Assembly (NCBI GenBank): GCA_963822765.1
Contig: CAWGJL010000012.1
Coordinates: forward strand, 1 to 64,000
Reading direction: 5' to 3'
From: Palsa-504 sp963822765
GTDB taxonomy: Bacteria > Actinomycetota > Actinomycetes > Streptosporangiales > Streptosporangiaceae
DNA: 64,000 nucleotides
Part shown: positions 17,967 to 25,140 of the stretch, in pieces
How positions within the stretch are numbered: position 1 is the stretch's first letter
Layout of the letters: each line of letters starts with the position of its first letter
Translations under genes and position numbers: made by a program
Notes under the pieces: model-generated
Databases searched by the model: none
Seen by the model: only the letters and a program-made list of their open reading frames with translations
Told to the model about the DNA's origin: nothing

Positions 17967-19166
17967 CTACGAAGAGAGCGTTCCGTACTCGGTGCGGGCG
18001 GCGACGGTGGTGTCGCGGGCGAAGCGGCCGGCTTGCGCGATGGCCTGGGCGGCCTCGGGGAGGAAGCTCCAGAAGATGTGGAAGTCGTGGGTGTCGACGG
18101 GGAACAGCTCGAAGCTGGCGGCCACGCCGCATTCCTGGGCATGATCGGCCAGCTCGCGGGCCTCGGCCAGCAGCGGATCGCCGGTGGCGGCCTGGATCAG
18201 CAGCGGCGGCAGGCCGGCCAGGTCCGCGGCCAGCGGATTGACCAGCGCATCGTCGGCGGGATGCCCGGCCAGGTAGAGGCTGGCCGACGCGTGCCGGAAT
18301 TCGTCCAGTTCATGCGGCAGGCCCTCGCGGGGGACCGCGGTCAGGTCGACCCAGGGGCAGAACAGGATCGCGCCGTCCGGCAGCGGCAGGTTCTGCTGCT
18401 TGAGGCTGAGCAGGACCGAGAGGACCAGGCCGCCGCCTGACGAGTCACCGGCCACGATGATCCGCGTCGCGCCCCGGTCCAGCATCCAGCGGTACGCCCG
18501 TACGCCGTCCTGTACCGAGGCCGGGAACGGATGCTCGGGGGCCAGCCGGTAATCCGGGACGATGACACCGGTCCCGGCGCTGTCGGCCAGGGCGCCGGCC
18601 AGCGGCCGGTAACCGAACGCCGAGCCGACCACGTGGCCGCCGCCGTGCAGGTACAGCAGGGTGGCGGGGGCCTCGGGCTGGCGGGTGAGCAGGAGGCCCG
18701 GCACTCCCCCGGCGTTCACCGATCGCACGGTGATGCCGGGCGGCGGTTCGAACTGCGCGTGCAGGCCCTCGAAGGCGATCCGCAGCTCCTGCAGGTCGGC
18801 CGGGCTGACCTCGGCGAAGGACTCCCAGTGCCTGGCGATGCGGGCCAGCAGCTCACCGCCGACCGAGCGGGCCGCGCTGACCGCCTCGTCGACCTCGCGG
18901 AGCAGGCCCCGGGCCCGGTCGAGCAGGGCCTCGCCCGCCAGCGTGAGCTCGACCCGGTGCGTGGACCGCCGCAGCAGGTCACATCCGACCAGCCGCTCCA
19001 GGCTGCGGATCTGGCGGCTCAGCGCGGGCTGTGACAGGTACAGCCGCGCGGCGGCGCGGCCGAAGTTCAGTTCGTCGGCCACCGCGACGAACGCGCGCAG
19101 GTGCCGGAGCTCGATGGCGTCCGGCGCCTGCGGCAGCGATACGACCTCGGCGTTCTCCTCGTCCAC
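17967..19166 (-). CDS. LysR DNA-binding domain fused to an HSL-type alpha/beta hydrolase
   Basis: One uninterrupted 399-residue frame joins two families. Residues about 19-105 are a LysR-type winged helix: ELRHLRAFVAVADELNFGRA, SQPALSRQIRSLE and the LTLAGEALL linker-helix start. Residues about 130-385 are a hormone-sensitive-lipase-type hydrolase: oxyanion HGGG (174-177), DYRLAPEHPFPA (205-216), nucleophile Ser242 in GDSSGG, Asp330 in GDPLLAEA and His360 in THDFH. The LysR periplasmic-binding-like effector domain is absent, and the hydrolase takes its place with a complete catalytic set. Start chosen at GTG 19166; an in-frame ATG at 19226 is possible. It is divergent from a truncated HSL-like gene and an MFS exporter. 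Suggested role: a regulator that senses or cleaves an ester ligand (inference). Confidence 0.87.
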   Translation of the reverse strand: MDEENAEVVSLPQAPDAIELRHLRAFVAVADELNFGRAAARLYLSQPALSRQIRSLERLVGCDLLRRSTHRVELTLAGEALLDRARGLLREVDEAVSAARSVGGELLARIARHWESFAEVSPADLQELRIAFEGLHAQFEPPPGITVRSVNAGGVPGLLLTRQPEAPATLLYLHGGGHVVGSAFGYRPLAGALADSAGTGVIVPDYRLAPEHPFPASVQDGVRAYRWMLDRGATRIIVAGDSSGGGLVLSVLLSLKQQNLPLPDGAILFCPWVDLTAVPREGLPHELDEFRHASASLYLAGHPADDALVNPLAADLAGLPPLLIQAATGDPLLAEARELADHAQECGVAASFELFPVDTHDFHIFWSFLPEAAQAIAQAGRFARDTTVAARTEYGTLSS

Positions 19167-19275
19167 AAACCCGATTATCGCTCGCCAGGCGGGGCCGTGG
19201 TCATGCCGGTTATGCACGACTGCCATGCACAGTCGGCCTTTCCCTTCGCGCAGGCCCGCGTGCCAGCGTTGGGGC

Positions 19276-19746
19276 ATGTCCCGCCACCGGATCGCCGACC
19301 TGCAGCTCAGGGGCAGCACCAGCCCGCTGCCGGTGCGCGTCTACTGGCCTGGCCAGGCGGCGTCGCAGCCGGTCCCGGTCCTGGTGTTCTGCATCGTCGG
19401 CGCCGGTGCGGGGGCACAAGCCGAACAGACGTGCCGCAGGCTCAGCGAGGAATGCGGCCTGCTGGTGCTGGGCGTGCGCTGCCTGGCCGGCGCGCACGAC
19501 GGTATGACCGTGCTGGAGTGGGCCGCCGAGCATGCCGCCGAGCTCGGCGCCGACCCGGCCCGGCTGCTGGTGGCCGGGCCGGGCGCGGGAGGCGCCGTGG
19601 CGACGGCGGTCATCTCGCAGGCGCGAGCGGCCGGGTGGCCCGAGGTGGCGCCGGCGGCAGGCCCTGATCTGTCCGAGACGGTCCGGCAAATTCTTGCCCG
19701 GACAGCGTCGAATTCCGGCGACCAGGATCGTCTACCTAGTGAATAG
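19276..19746 (+). CDS. Truncated HSL-like alpha/beta hydrolase pseudoenzyme
   Basis: 156 aa resembling only the N-terminal half of an HSL-family esterase: PVRVYWPG, PVPVLVF, then VLEWAAEHAAELGADPARLLVAG. Both key motifs are eroded. The oxyanion HGGG position reads VGAGAG (41-46), and the nucleophile elbow GDSAGG reads GPGAGG (101-106), so the catalytic Ser is missing. The Asp/His half of the fold is absent. The reading frame is intact with a clear start, so it looks like a maintained protein rather than debris. It begins 110 bp from the divergent LysR-hydrolase fusion, and only 20 bp separate its stop from the MFS start, suggesting an operon with the exporter. It could be a binding or partner subunit of the fusion (inference). 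Confidence 0.7.
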   Translation: MSRHRIADLQLRGSTSPLPVRVYWPGQAASQPVPVLVFCIVGAGAGAQAEQTCRRLSEECGLLVLGVRCLAGAHDGMTVLEWAAEHAAELGADPARLLVAGPGAGGAVATAVISQARAAGWPEVAPAAGPDLSETVRQILARTASNSGDQDRLPSE

Positions 19747-19766
19747 GTCACGTGAGGAGAACGAGA

Positions 19767-21227
19767 ATGCATGACACGACTGAGCTTCCCGAGCTGGCCG
19801 ACAGCACGCTCGGCCGGCCACGAATGAGCACTGCCGACCGTTCCCGATGGATGGCCCTGGTGGTGCTGTGCACCGGGATGCTGATGATTGTCCTGGACGC
19901 CACGATCGTGAACGTGGCGCTGCCGTCCATCCAGTCCGACCTGGGCTTCTCCGCCACCGGGCTGGCCTGGGTGGTCAACGCCTACCTGATCGCCTTCGGC
20001 GGCCTGCTGTTGTTCGCCGGGCGGCTCGGTGACCTGGCCGGACGCCGCAACGTCTTCCTGGCCGGGCTCGCCCTGTTCACCGTGGCCTCGATGGTGTGCG
20101 GGCTGGCCCAGAGTCAGGAGATGCTGATCGGCGCCCGGTTCGCGCAGGGCATCGGCGGGGCGCTGACCTCGGCCGTGATCCTGGGCGTGATCGTGACCTT
20201 GTTCCCCGAGCCGCGCGACATGGCCAAGGCGATCGGCGTCTACGCGTTCGTCGCGTCGGCCGGCGGCGCGGTCGGCCTGCTGGCCGGCGGCATCCTCACC
20301 CAGGCCATCAACTGGCACTGGATCTTCTTCGTCAACCTGCCGATCGGCATCGTCACCGCGGTGCTCGCGCTGCGGGTCGTCCCCCGGGACCGCGGCACCG
20401 GGCTGCGCCAGGGCGCCGACGTGCTGGGCGCGCTGCTGATCACCGCCGCGATGATGCTGAGCGTCTTCACCATCGTCAAGCCGGCCGCCGAAGACGGCTG
20501 GCTGGCCGGGCGGACCCTGACGTTCGGCGCCGTCGCCCTGGCGCTGCTGGCCGGGTTCATCGTCCGCCAGCTGACCGCGCGGCACCCGCTCATGCCGCTG
20601 CGCATCCTGGCCGCCCGCAAGATCGCCGCGGCGAACCTGATCCAGGTGCTCAGCGTGGCGGGCATGTTCGGCATGTTCTTCCTGGGCGCGCTGTACCTGC
20701 GGCGCATCCTCGGCTATGACCCGCTGGAGATCGGGCTGGCCTTCCTGCCCGTCGCGGTGGTCATGGGCGCGCTGTCGGTCCGGTACACCGACCGGCTGGC
20801 CGGGCGGTTCGGCGCCAGGTCCGTGCTCATCGCCGGGCTGGTGCTGATCGCCGGGGCCCTCGTCCTGTTCGCGCAGGCGCCGATCCACGGCGGGTACGCG
20901 GTCCACGACCTGCCGGTCATGGTACTGATGGGCGCCGGCGCCGGGCTGGCCTTCCCCGCGCTGATGACGGTGGCCATGGCCGGGGCTACCCCGGCCGATG
21001 CGGGCCTGGCCTCCGGCCTGGTGAACACCACCGCCCAGGTGGGCGGGGCGCTCGGGCTGGCCGTGCTGGCCACGGTGTCGGCGGGCCGGACCAGCACGCT
21101 CTCAGCGCACGGGGAAGGTGCCATGGCCGCGCTGAACGACGGCTACCACCTGGCCTTCTGGATCGCGGCCAGCCTGGTCGCGGTGGCCATCGCGCTGGCC
21201 GCGACCGTGCTGCGATCCAGCGACTAG
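19767..21227 (+). CDS. MFS drug/proton antiporter, DHA2 (EmrB/QacA-like)
   Basis: Inner-membrane exporter, 486 aa, with about 14 hydrophobic segments. Seen: the DHA2 motif LDATIVNVALPSIQSDLG, motif A-type GRLGDLAGRRNVFLAG, GARFAQGIGGALTSA, and motif C-like GVYAFVASAGGAVGLLAGG. The ATG at 19767 has GAGGAGA 8 nt upstream; a GTG at 19752 is in frame but lacks a ribosome site. It follows the truncated HSL-like gene by 20 bp and is probably in its operon, under the divergent LysR-hydrolase fusion. A 14-bp inverted repeat after its stop may serve as terminator. Substrate not readable. Confidence 0.93.
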   Translation: MHDTTELPELADSTLGRPRMSTADRSRWMALVVLCTGMLMIVLDATIVNVALPSIQSDLGFSATGLAWVVNAYLIAFGGLLLFAGRLGDLAGRRNVFLAGLALFTVASMVCGLAQSQEMLIGARFAQGIGGALTSAVILGVIVTLFPEPRDMAKAIGVYAFVASAGGAVGLLAGGILTQAINWHWIFFVNLPIGIVTAVLALRVVPRDRGTGLRQGADVLGALLITAAMMLSVFTIVKPAAEDGWLAGRTLTFGAVALALLAGFIVRQLTARHPLMPLRILAARKIAAANLIQVLSVAGMFGMFFLGALYLRRILGYDPLEIGLAFLPVAVVMGALSVRYTDRLAGRFGARSVLIAGLVLIAGALVLFAQAPIHGGYAVHDLPVMVLMGAGAGLAFPALMTVAMAGATPADAGLASGLVNTTAQVGGALGLAVLATVSAGRTSTLSAHGEGAMAALNDGYHLAFWIAASLVAVAIALAATVLRSSD

Positions 21228-21250
21228 CCGGGCGCGCGCTCTTCATCGCA

Positions 21251-21291
21251 GGCTCCACTTCGCCTATCGTGCTGGTAGGCGAAGTGGAGCC
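21251..21291 (+). promoter_or_regulatory. 14-bp perfect inverted repeat sequestering a ribosome-binding site
   Basis: Left arm 21251-21264 (GGCTCCACTTCGCC) and right arm 21278-21291 are perfect reverse complements, separated by 13 nt. The right arm contains the GTGGAG that serves as ribosome site for the GTG start at 21296. The element is either the terminator of the MFS gene or, in a longer transcript, a hairpin that masks translation of the sigma-region-2 fusion. The paralogous start at 23426 has the same GTGGAGCC leader but not the left arm. Confidence 0.6.
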
Positions 21292-21295
21292 TGTG

Positions 21296-22774
21296 GTGTC
21301 AGAACCTCGCGATGAGCTCGCCGACGTGGTCAGCAGTGGCGGCGAGGACTTCGGCGCGTTCGCGGCCTCGCGCTGGCCGGAACTGATCCGGCGGGCCTAC
21401 GAGCTGACCGGCGACCAGGCGGCGGCCGCGGATCTGGCGCAGGCCGCGCTGACCAGGACGTCCCTGGCCTGGTGGCGGGTCAGCCGGGCCGGGGACCCCG
21501 ACGAGGCCGTGCGGCGCACGCTGCTCCGGGCCAGCCGGCGCAGCCGGCCCGTCCGGGGCGGCGGCCAGAGCCGCCGGCGGCCGGCCGATCCGCTGGGCAC
21601 GTCCGATCGGCTGCCGCCGGTACGGCTCGACCAGATCGCGCAGCGGGCCCGGGCCATCCGCTGGCGGCGGGCCCGGATGGCCGCGATTCCCGTCCTGGCC
21701 GGCGCGGTGGCCGCGGCCGCGCTGCTGATCCCGGGTGCGCATCCCGCCGCCCGGCTCGCCCTCCCGGATCAGCCCGTCGCGATCATCAACACGCAGGCGC
21801 GTCCCGGTTCCGGCGCGTTCGCGGCCGGCACCGCGGACGGGCGGGCGTGGGAGCTGGCCGTGGAAGATATCGCCGACCCCGGTCTGCGGTGCGTGCCCGG
21901 AGTCAGCGTCAACGGCAACGACGCGGAGCCGCTGTTCGCCGAGGCGCATCCGCCGCGGCAGACGCCCGTCGGGGCTCCCGCGTTCGTCACGCTCGGATCC
22001 GAGCGGCCTGGCGTCGGATTCGGGTTCATCCAGGTGCCCGCGGATGCCGACTGGGTCTGGGCCGATCCGGTGGGCAGCTTCCAGCTCGGCGTGGCGCCGG
22101 TCACGGTGACCGCCTGCGGACAGCAGTTCCGCCTGGTCGGCTTCGCTTACCCGCTGACCGTGACGCTGCGGATGCACGCCAGCTTCCGCGATCGCCCCGC
22201 GGGCAGCTACACGGTGCCGACCGAGCTGTCCGCGCCCCGGACTTCGGCGGATGATCCGCAGGTGGATGGGCTCTGGCAAAGCCTGGATCCGGCCCAGGGC
22301 ACGGTGGCCTCGGCCACGATCGCCTCCGGGAGCGCGTTCGGCGACCGCTGGTCGATCCGCGTCACGTTCGGGAAGGCCGGGGACTGCTTCAGCATCAGCA
22401 CGTCGCCGCCGAGCGGCAGTAACGCAAACGGGCTCTGGCAGGCGGCCTGCGGGCCGATCAGTACCCCGGAGGGCCCGAGCACGATCGTGGTGCTGCCACT
22501 CGGGTCTCCGCATCCCGGCGTCGTGGGGGTGGGTTACGTCGTCTCGGTCGGCTCTGCCACGGATCACCTGACCGCGGAGCTGTCCGACGGCTCGAACGTG
22601 TCGGCCCGGCCGCTGGTGGTGGACGGGCGGAAGTACGCCGCGTTCTTCGTCCCCGGCGCGCTGCGCATCTTCTGGCTGAACTGGATCGATGCCAGCGGCC
22701 GGCCGATCGCGGGCTTCACCGGCTTGCCTGGCTACGGCTACACGCAGTTCTCGCCGGACGGCGTGGCCGATTAA
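21296..22774 (+). CDS. Sigma region 2-like domain fused to a membrane-anchored ectodomain
   Basis: 492 aa in one frame. Residues about 18-83 (EDFGAFAASRWPELIRRAYE, DLAQAALTRTSLAWWRVSRA) match sigma region 2 of the SigE-type ECF factor encoded 2 kb downstream. Region 4 is entirely missing. After an Arg/Gly/Pro linker the protein continues as the partner membrane protein: a juxtamembrane basic helix, one hydrophobic segment (about 128-146), then an ectodomain with four or more Cys and conserved GTADGR, VDGRKYAAFF and GYGYTQFSP, all matched in the downstream membrane protein at 23965. So the intact pair (sigma, then membrane protein) is here compressed into one polypeptide. Such a protein cannot act as a normal sigma factor. 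A membrane-tethered sequestering or decoy role is inference. Confidence 0.82.
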   Translation: MSEPRDELADVVSSGGEDFGAFAASRWPELIRRAYELTGDQAAAADLAQAALTRTSLAWWRVSRAGDPDEAVRRTLLRASRRSRPVRGGGQSRRRPADPLGTSDRLPPVRLDQIAQRARAIRWRRARMAAIPVLAGAVAAAALLIPGAHPAARLALPDQPVAIINTQARPGSGAFAAGTADGRAWELAVEDIADPGLRCVPGVSVNGNDAEPLFAEAHPPRQTPVGAPAFVTLGSERPGVGFGFIQVPADADWVWADPVGSFQLGVAPVTVTACGQQFRLVGFAYPLTVTLRMHASFRDRPAGSYTVPTELSAPRTSADDPQVDGLWQSLDPAQGTVASATIASGSAFGDRWSIRVTFGKAGDCFSISTSPPSGSNANGLWQAACGPISTPEGPSTIVVLPLGSPHPGVVGVGYVVSVGSATDHLTAELSDGSNVSARPLVVDGRKYAAFFVPGALRIFWLNWIDASGRPIAGFTGLPGYGYTQFSPDGVAD

Positions 22775-23294
22775 GGCTGGGCTCTGGTGGCCGGCTGAGG
22801 CGTCGAGCACCTGGCCGGCGCGCTGGACCACGGGTGCCTCGCAGCTCCACGGGAAGTTGATCCAGCGGTCGGTCCGCTTCCAGACGTACTCGCACTTGAT
22901 CACCGACTGCGGCTTCTCGTAGATCACCGCCGACCGCACGTCATCCACGTGGTCCTTGATGAACGTGTAGACGAGTTCCATGGTCCGGCCGGAGTCGGCG
23001 ACGTCGTCGGCGATGAGCACCTTCTTGGCGGAGAAGTCGACCGCGCTGGGCACCGGCGGGAGCATGACCGGCATGTCGAGGGTGGTGCCCGACCCCGTCG
23101 TAGAACTCGACGTTCGTCACGTGCAGGTTCTTGACCGCGAGCGCGTACCCGAGGGAAGCGGCCAGGAACAGGCCGCCGCGCGCGATGGACAAGATCAGGT
23201 CGGGATCGAAGCCGTCGGCCGCGATGACCTCCGCCAGCTCCCGCGATGCCGTGCCGAACCCTTGCCAGGTCAGATTCTCGCGCTCGTCGTCCAT
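22773..23294 (-). pseudogene. PRTase-family phosphoribosyltransferase with frame break
   Basis: Purine-type phosphoribosyltransferase fold, using PRPP and a nucleobase. The N-terminal part in one frame reads ENLTWQGFGTASRELAEVIA, PDLILSIARGGL and HVTNVEFY. It breaks near 23085 and continues in another frame with DMPVMLPPVPSAVDFSAKK, the PRPP loop VLIADDVADSGRTM, AVIYEKP and YVWKRTDRWINFPWS. The joined product is about 170 aa, normal for this actinobacterial family. The C-terminal frame has no stop after VLDA. One further indel would let it end at the TAA shared with the convergent fusion gene near 22773, so the right-hand limit is approximate. It sits between the two sigma/ectodomain copies on the opposite strand. 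Confidence 0.78.
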
Positions 23295-23425
23295 AACCGC
23301 TCTCATCGCCCGTGGTCCTGGTGCCCATGGTGCCACGCAAGCGACGCCATGTTGAAGACGCGGGTGCTGGTAGTCGTGCAACGATCCGGCGGTCTACCGT
23401 GCTCTTAGGTGGTGTGGAGCCAGTG

Positions 23426-23968
23426 GTGACCAATCGCCGTGACGAACTGGCTGCCGTCCCTGACGTCATCGGCACGGACGGCGGCGAGGACTTCAGCGCG
23501 TTCGCGACCTCCCGCTGGCCGGGTCTGGTCCGGCTGGCCTTCGGCCTGACCGGGGACCGGTGGCTGGCCGAGGACATGGCCCAGACCGCGCTCGCCCGGG
23601 CCTACGTGGCCTGGCGGCGGGTCAGCCAGGCCGACGACCCGGACGCGTACCTGCGCCGCATCCTGGTCAACGCGAGCCACCGCCGGTTCCGCAGACGCCG
23701 GGTGGCCGAACAGCCCGGCGACCCGCCCGAGACACCGGTCGAGGGCCCCGCCGACCTGGTGGGCGAGCGGACCGCCCTGCTGGCGGCGTTGCGCCAGCTG
23801 CCGCCCCGGCAGCGAGAGGTGATCGTGCTCCGGTACTGGGCGGACCTGACCGACGCGCAGATCGCCGCCACCTTGGGCTGCTCGCCGGGCACGGTGCGCA
23901 GCCAGCTCTCGCGTGCCCTGGCCAAGCTACGGAACAGCCCGGTCCTCGCAGAAGGGGATGGCCCATGA
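23426..23968 (+). CDS. SigE-family ECF RNA polymerase sigma factor
   Basis: Alternative sigma factor, 180 aa. Region 2 (about 15-80): EDFSAFATSRWPGLVRLAFG, LAEDMAQTALARAYVAWRRV. Region 4 (about 115-170): LRQLPPRQREVIVLRYW and ATLGCSPGTVRSQLSRALAK, the helix-turn-helix for the -35 element. GTG 23426 is chosen because GGAG lies 6 nt upstream and the leader matches that of the fused paralog at 21296. Its stop overlaps the ATG of the following membrane protein (ATGA), so the two are translated together. The membrane protein is therefore the likely anti-sigma or sensory partner. Target promoter unknown; autoregulation is common in this family. Confidence 0.93.
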   Translation: MTNRRDELAAVPDVIGTDGGEDFSAFATSRWPGLVRLAFGLTGDRWLAEDMAQTALARAYVAWRRVSQADDPDAYLRRILVNASHRRFRRRRVAEQPGDPPETPVEGPADLVGERTALLAALRQLPPRQREVIVLRYWADLTDAQIAATLGCSPGTVRSQLSRALAKLRNSPVLAEGDGP

Positions 23969-25101
23969 CACCCGCGACCGAGGAACGGCAGCTGCGGCGG
24001 GCGCTGCACGACACGCTCCAGTCGGTGCCGCCGCCGCCCGTGCCGCTCGAGGCCATCGCCAGGCGGGGCAAGGTGATCCGCCTGCGGCGTGCGGGGGCCG
24101 CCGTAGGCGCGCTCGCCCTGGCCGGGATCGTCGCCGTGACGAGCCCGGCGCTGCGCGCCAGCCAGCCGCCGGCCGTCCCGCCTGCCGCTCCCGCCGTCAC
24201 CGCCGGGCCCGACGGCGTGTTCGCCAGCGGCACCGCGGACGGGCACCCGTGGCGGCTCGCGGTGCAGAACGTCGCCGACCCTGGATACCGCTGCCTGCCT
24301 GCCATCGTGATCAACGGCACCGACGCCGATCCGGTGTCTCCCGCCCCGGGAAACGCGGCCTCCGTGGCCCCGGGCCAGGCCGGACGCGGGGTGGCCTTCG
24401 CGTTCATCCAGCTGCCCGCCGGCGTCAGCGGGGTGGTCGTGAACGGCCGCCAGAACCTCCCGGCGGTCATCGTGAACGCCTGCGGGTACCGTTACCGCCT
24501 GGTCGGCTTCTCGTACTCGCTGGCCGGGCCGCCCCGGATCACCCTGGCCAAGCCCTACCCGGGCTGGCCAGCCGACGTCTTCGTGCCCACGCCGACCACG
24601 CAGGACGAAGGCCTCTGGATCAACACCGACACCGCCGAGGGAGTGCCGGCGCCGGCCATCGTGGCCTCGGCCACCCTGGCTTCGGGCACCCTCCCGGGCG
24701 GCCCGGGCTGGATCATCAGGGTGCAGTTCGGGCCGGGCGGCGACTGCTACGAGTTCGCGGACTCGCTCGGCGGCAACCAGATGGGCTACTGCGGCCCGGT
24801 CAGCACCCCGGCCGGGCCGGAGACCATCATGGCCCTGCCCCTCGGCTTCGGCGCGCCTGACGTCGGCGCCGTCGGGTACGCCTTCCCGGTCAGCCCGGGC
24901 ACCGCCCGGGTCAGGGCGGTGCTCGACAACGGCTCGTCCGTGCTGGCCACGCCGCGGATTGTGGACGGCCGGAAATATGTGGCGTTCGTCGTCCCCTCAC
25001 CCCGTTCCCTGCACCGCCTGATCTGGCTCGACGCCGCCAACCGGGTCATAGCGAGCACGACCGCCGTACCACAGTACGGATACACCCAGTTCCAGCCCTG
25101 A
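23965..25101 (+). CDS. Membrane-anchored partner of the SigE-type sigma factor
   Basis: 378 aa, no named family recognised. A short cytoplasmic N-terminus (ERQLRRALHDTLQSVPPPPV, LEAIARRGKVIRLRRAG) leads to one membrane segment (about 46-65) and an extracytoplasmic domain with repeated Cys and conserved phrases VADPGYRCLP, VNACGYRYRLVGFSYSL and VDGRKYVAFVV. The ATGA overlap with the sigma gene and the type II topology suggest an anti-sigma or signal-receiving partner, although no ZAS/HxxxCxxC motif is present. The same domain set is fused directly to sigma region 2 at 21296-22774, showing that the two genes form an evolutionary unit. Function inferred from context only. Confidence 0.8.
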   Translation: MTPATEERQLRRALHDTLQSVPPPPVPLEAIARRGKVIRLRRAGAAVGALALAGIVAVTSPALRASQPPAVPPAAPAVTAGPDGVFASGTADGHPWRLAVQNVADPGYRCLPAIVINGTDADPVSPAPGNAASVAPGQAGRGVAFAFIQLPAGVSGVVVNGRQNLPAVIVNACGYRYRLVGFSYSLAGPPRITLAKPYPGWPADVFVPTPTTQDEGLWINTDTAEGVPAPAIVASATLASGTLPGGPGWIIRVQFGPGGDCYEFADSLGGNQMGYCGPVSTPAGPETIMALPLGFGAPDVGAVGYAFPVSPGTARVRAVLDNGSSVLATPRIVDGRKYVAFVVPSPRSLHRLIWLDAANRVIASTTAVPQYGYTQFQP

Positions 25102-25118
25102 GCCTTGGCCTCCGCACA

Positions 25119-25140
25119 TTCTCTGACTAGAGTCAGAGAA
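25119..25140. promoter_or_regulatory. 22-bp palindrome overlapping the MarR-GNAT start codon
   Basis: Perfect inverted repeat: arms TTCTCTGACT (25119-25128) and AGTCAGAGAA (25131-25140) around AG. The last base is the A of the ATG start at 25140. A TAGAGT -10-like hexamer lies inside, so transcription would be leaderless and blocked by a dimer bound here. Strong candidate for autorepression by the MarR-GNAT protein. Confidence 0.7.

Noticed and set aside
21299..23074. 591-codon minus-strand frame
   Set aside because: Only its first ~85 codons are real (the phosphoribosyltransferase C-terminal half); the remainder is antisense of the sigma-2 fusion in high-GC DNA.
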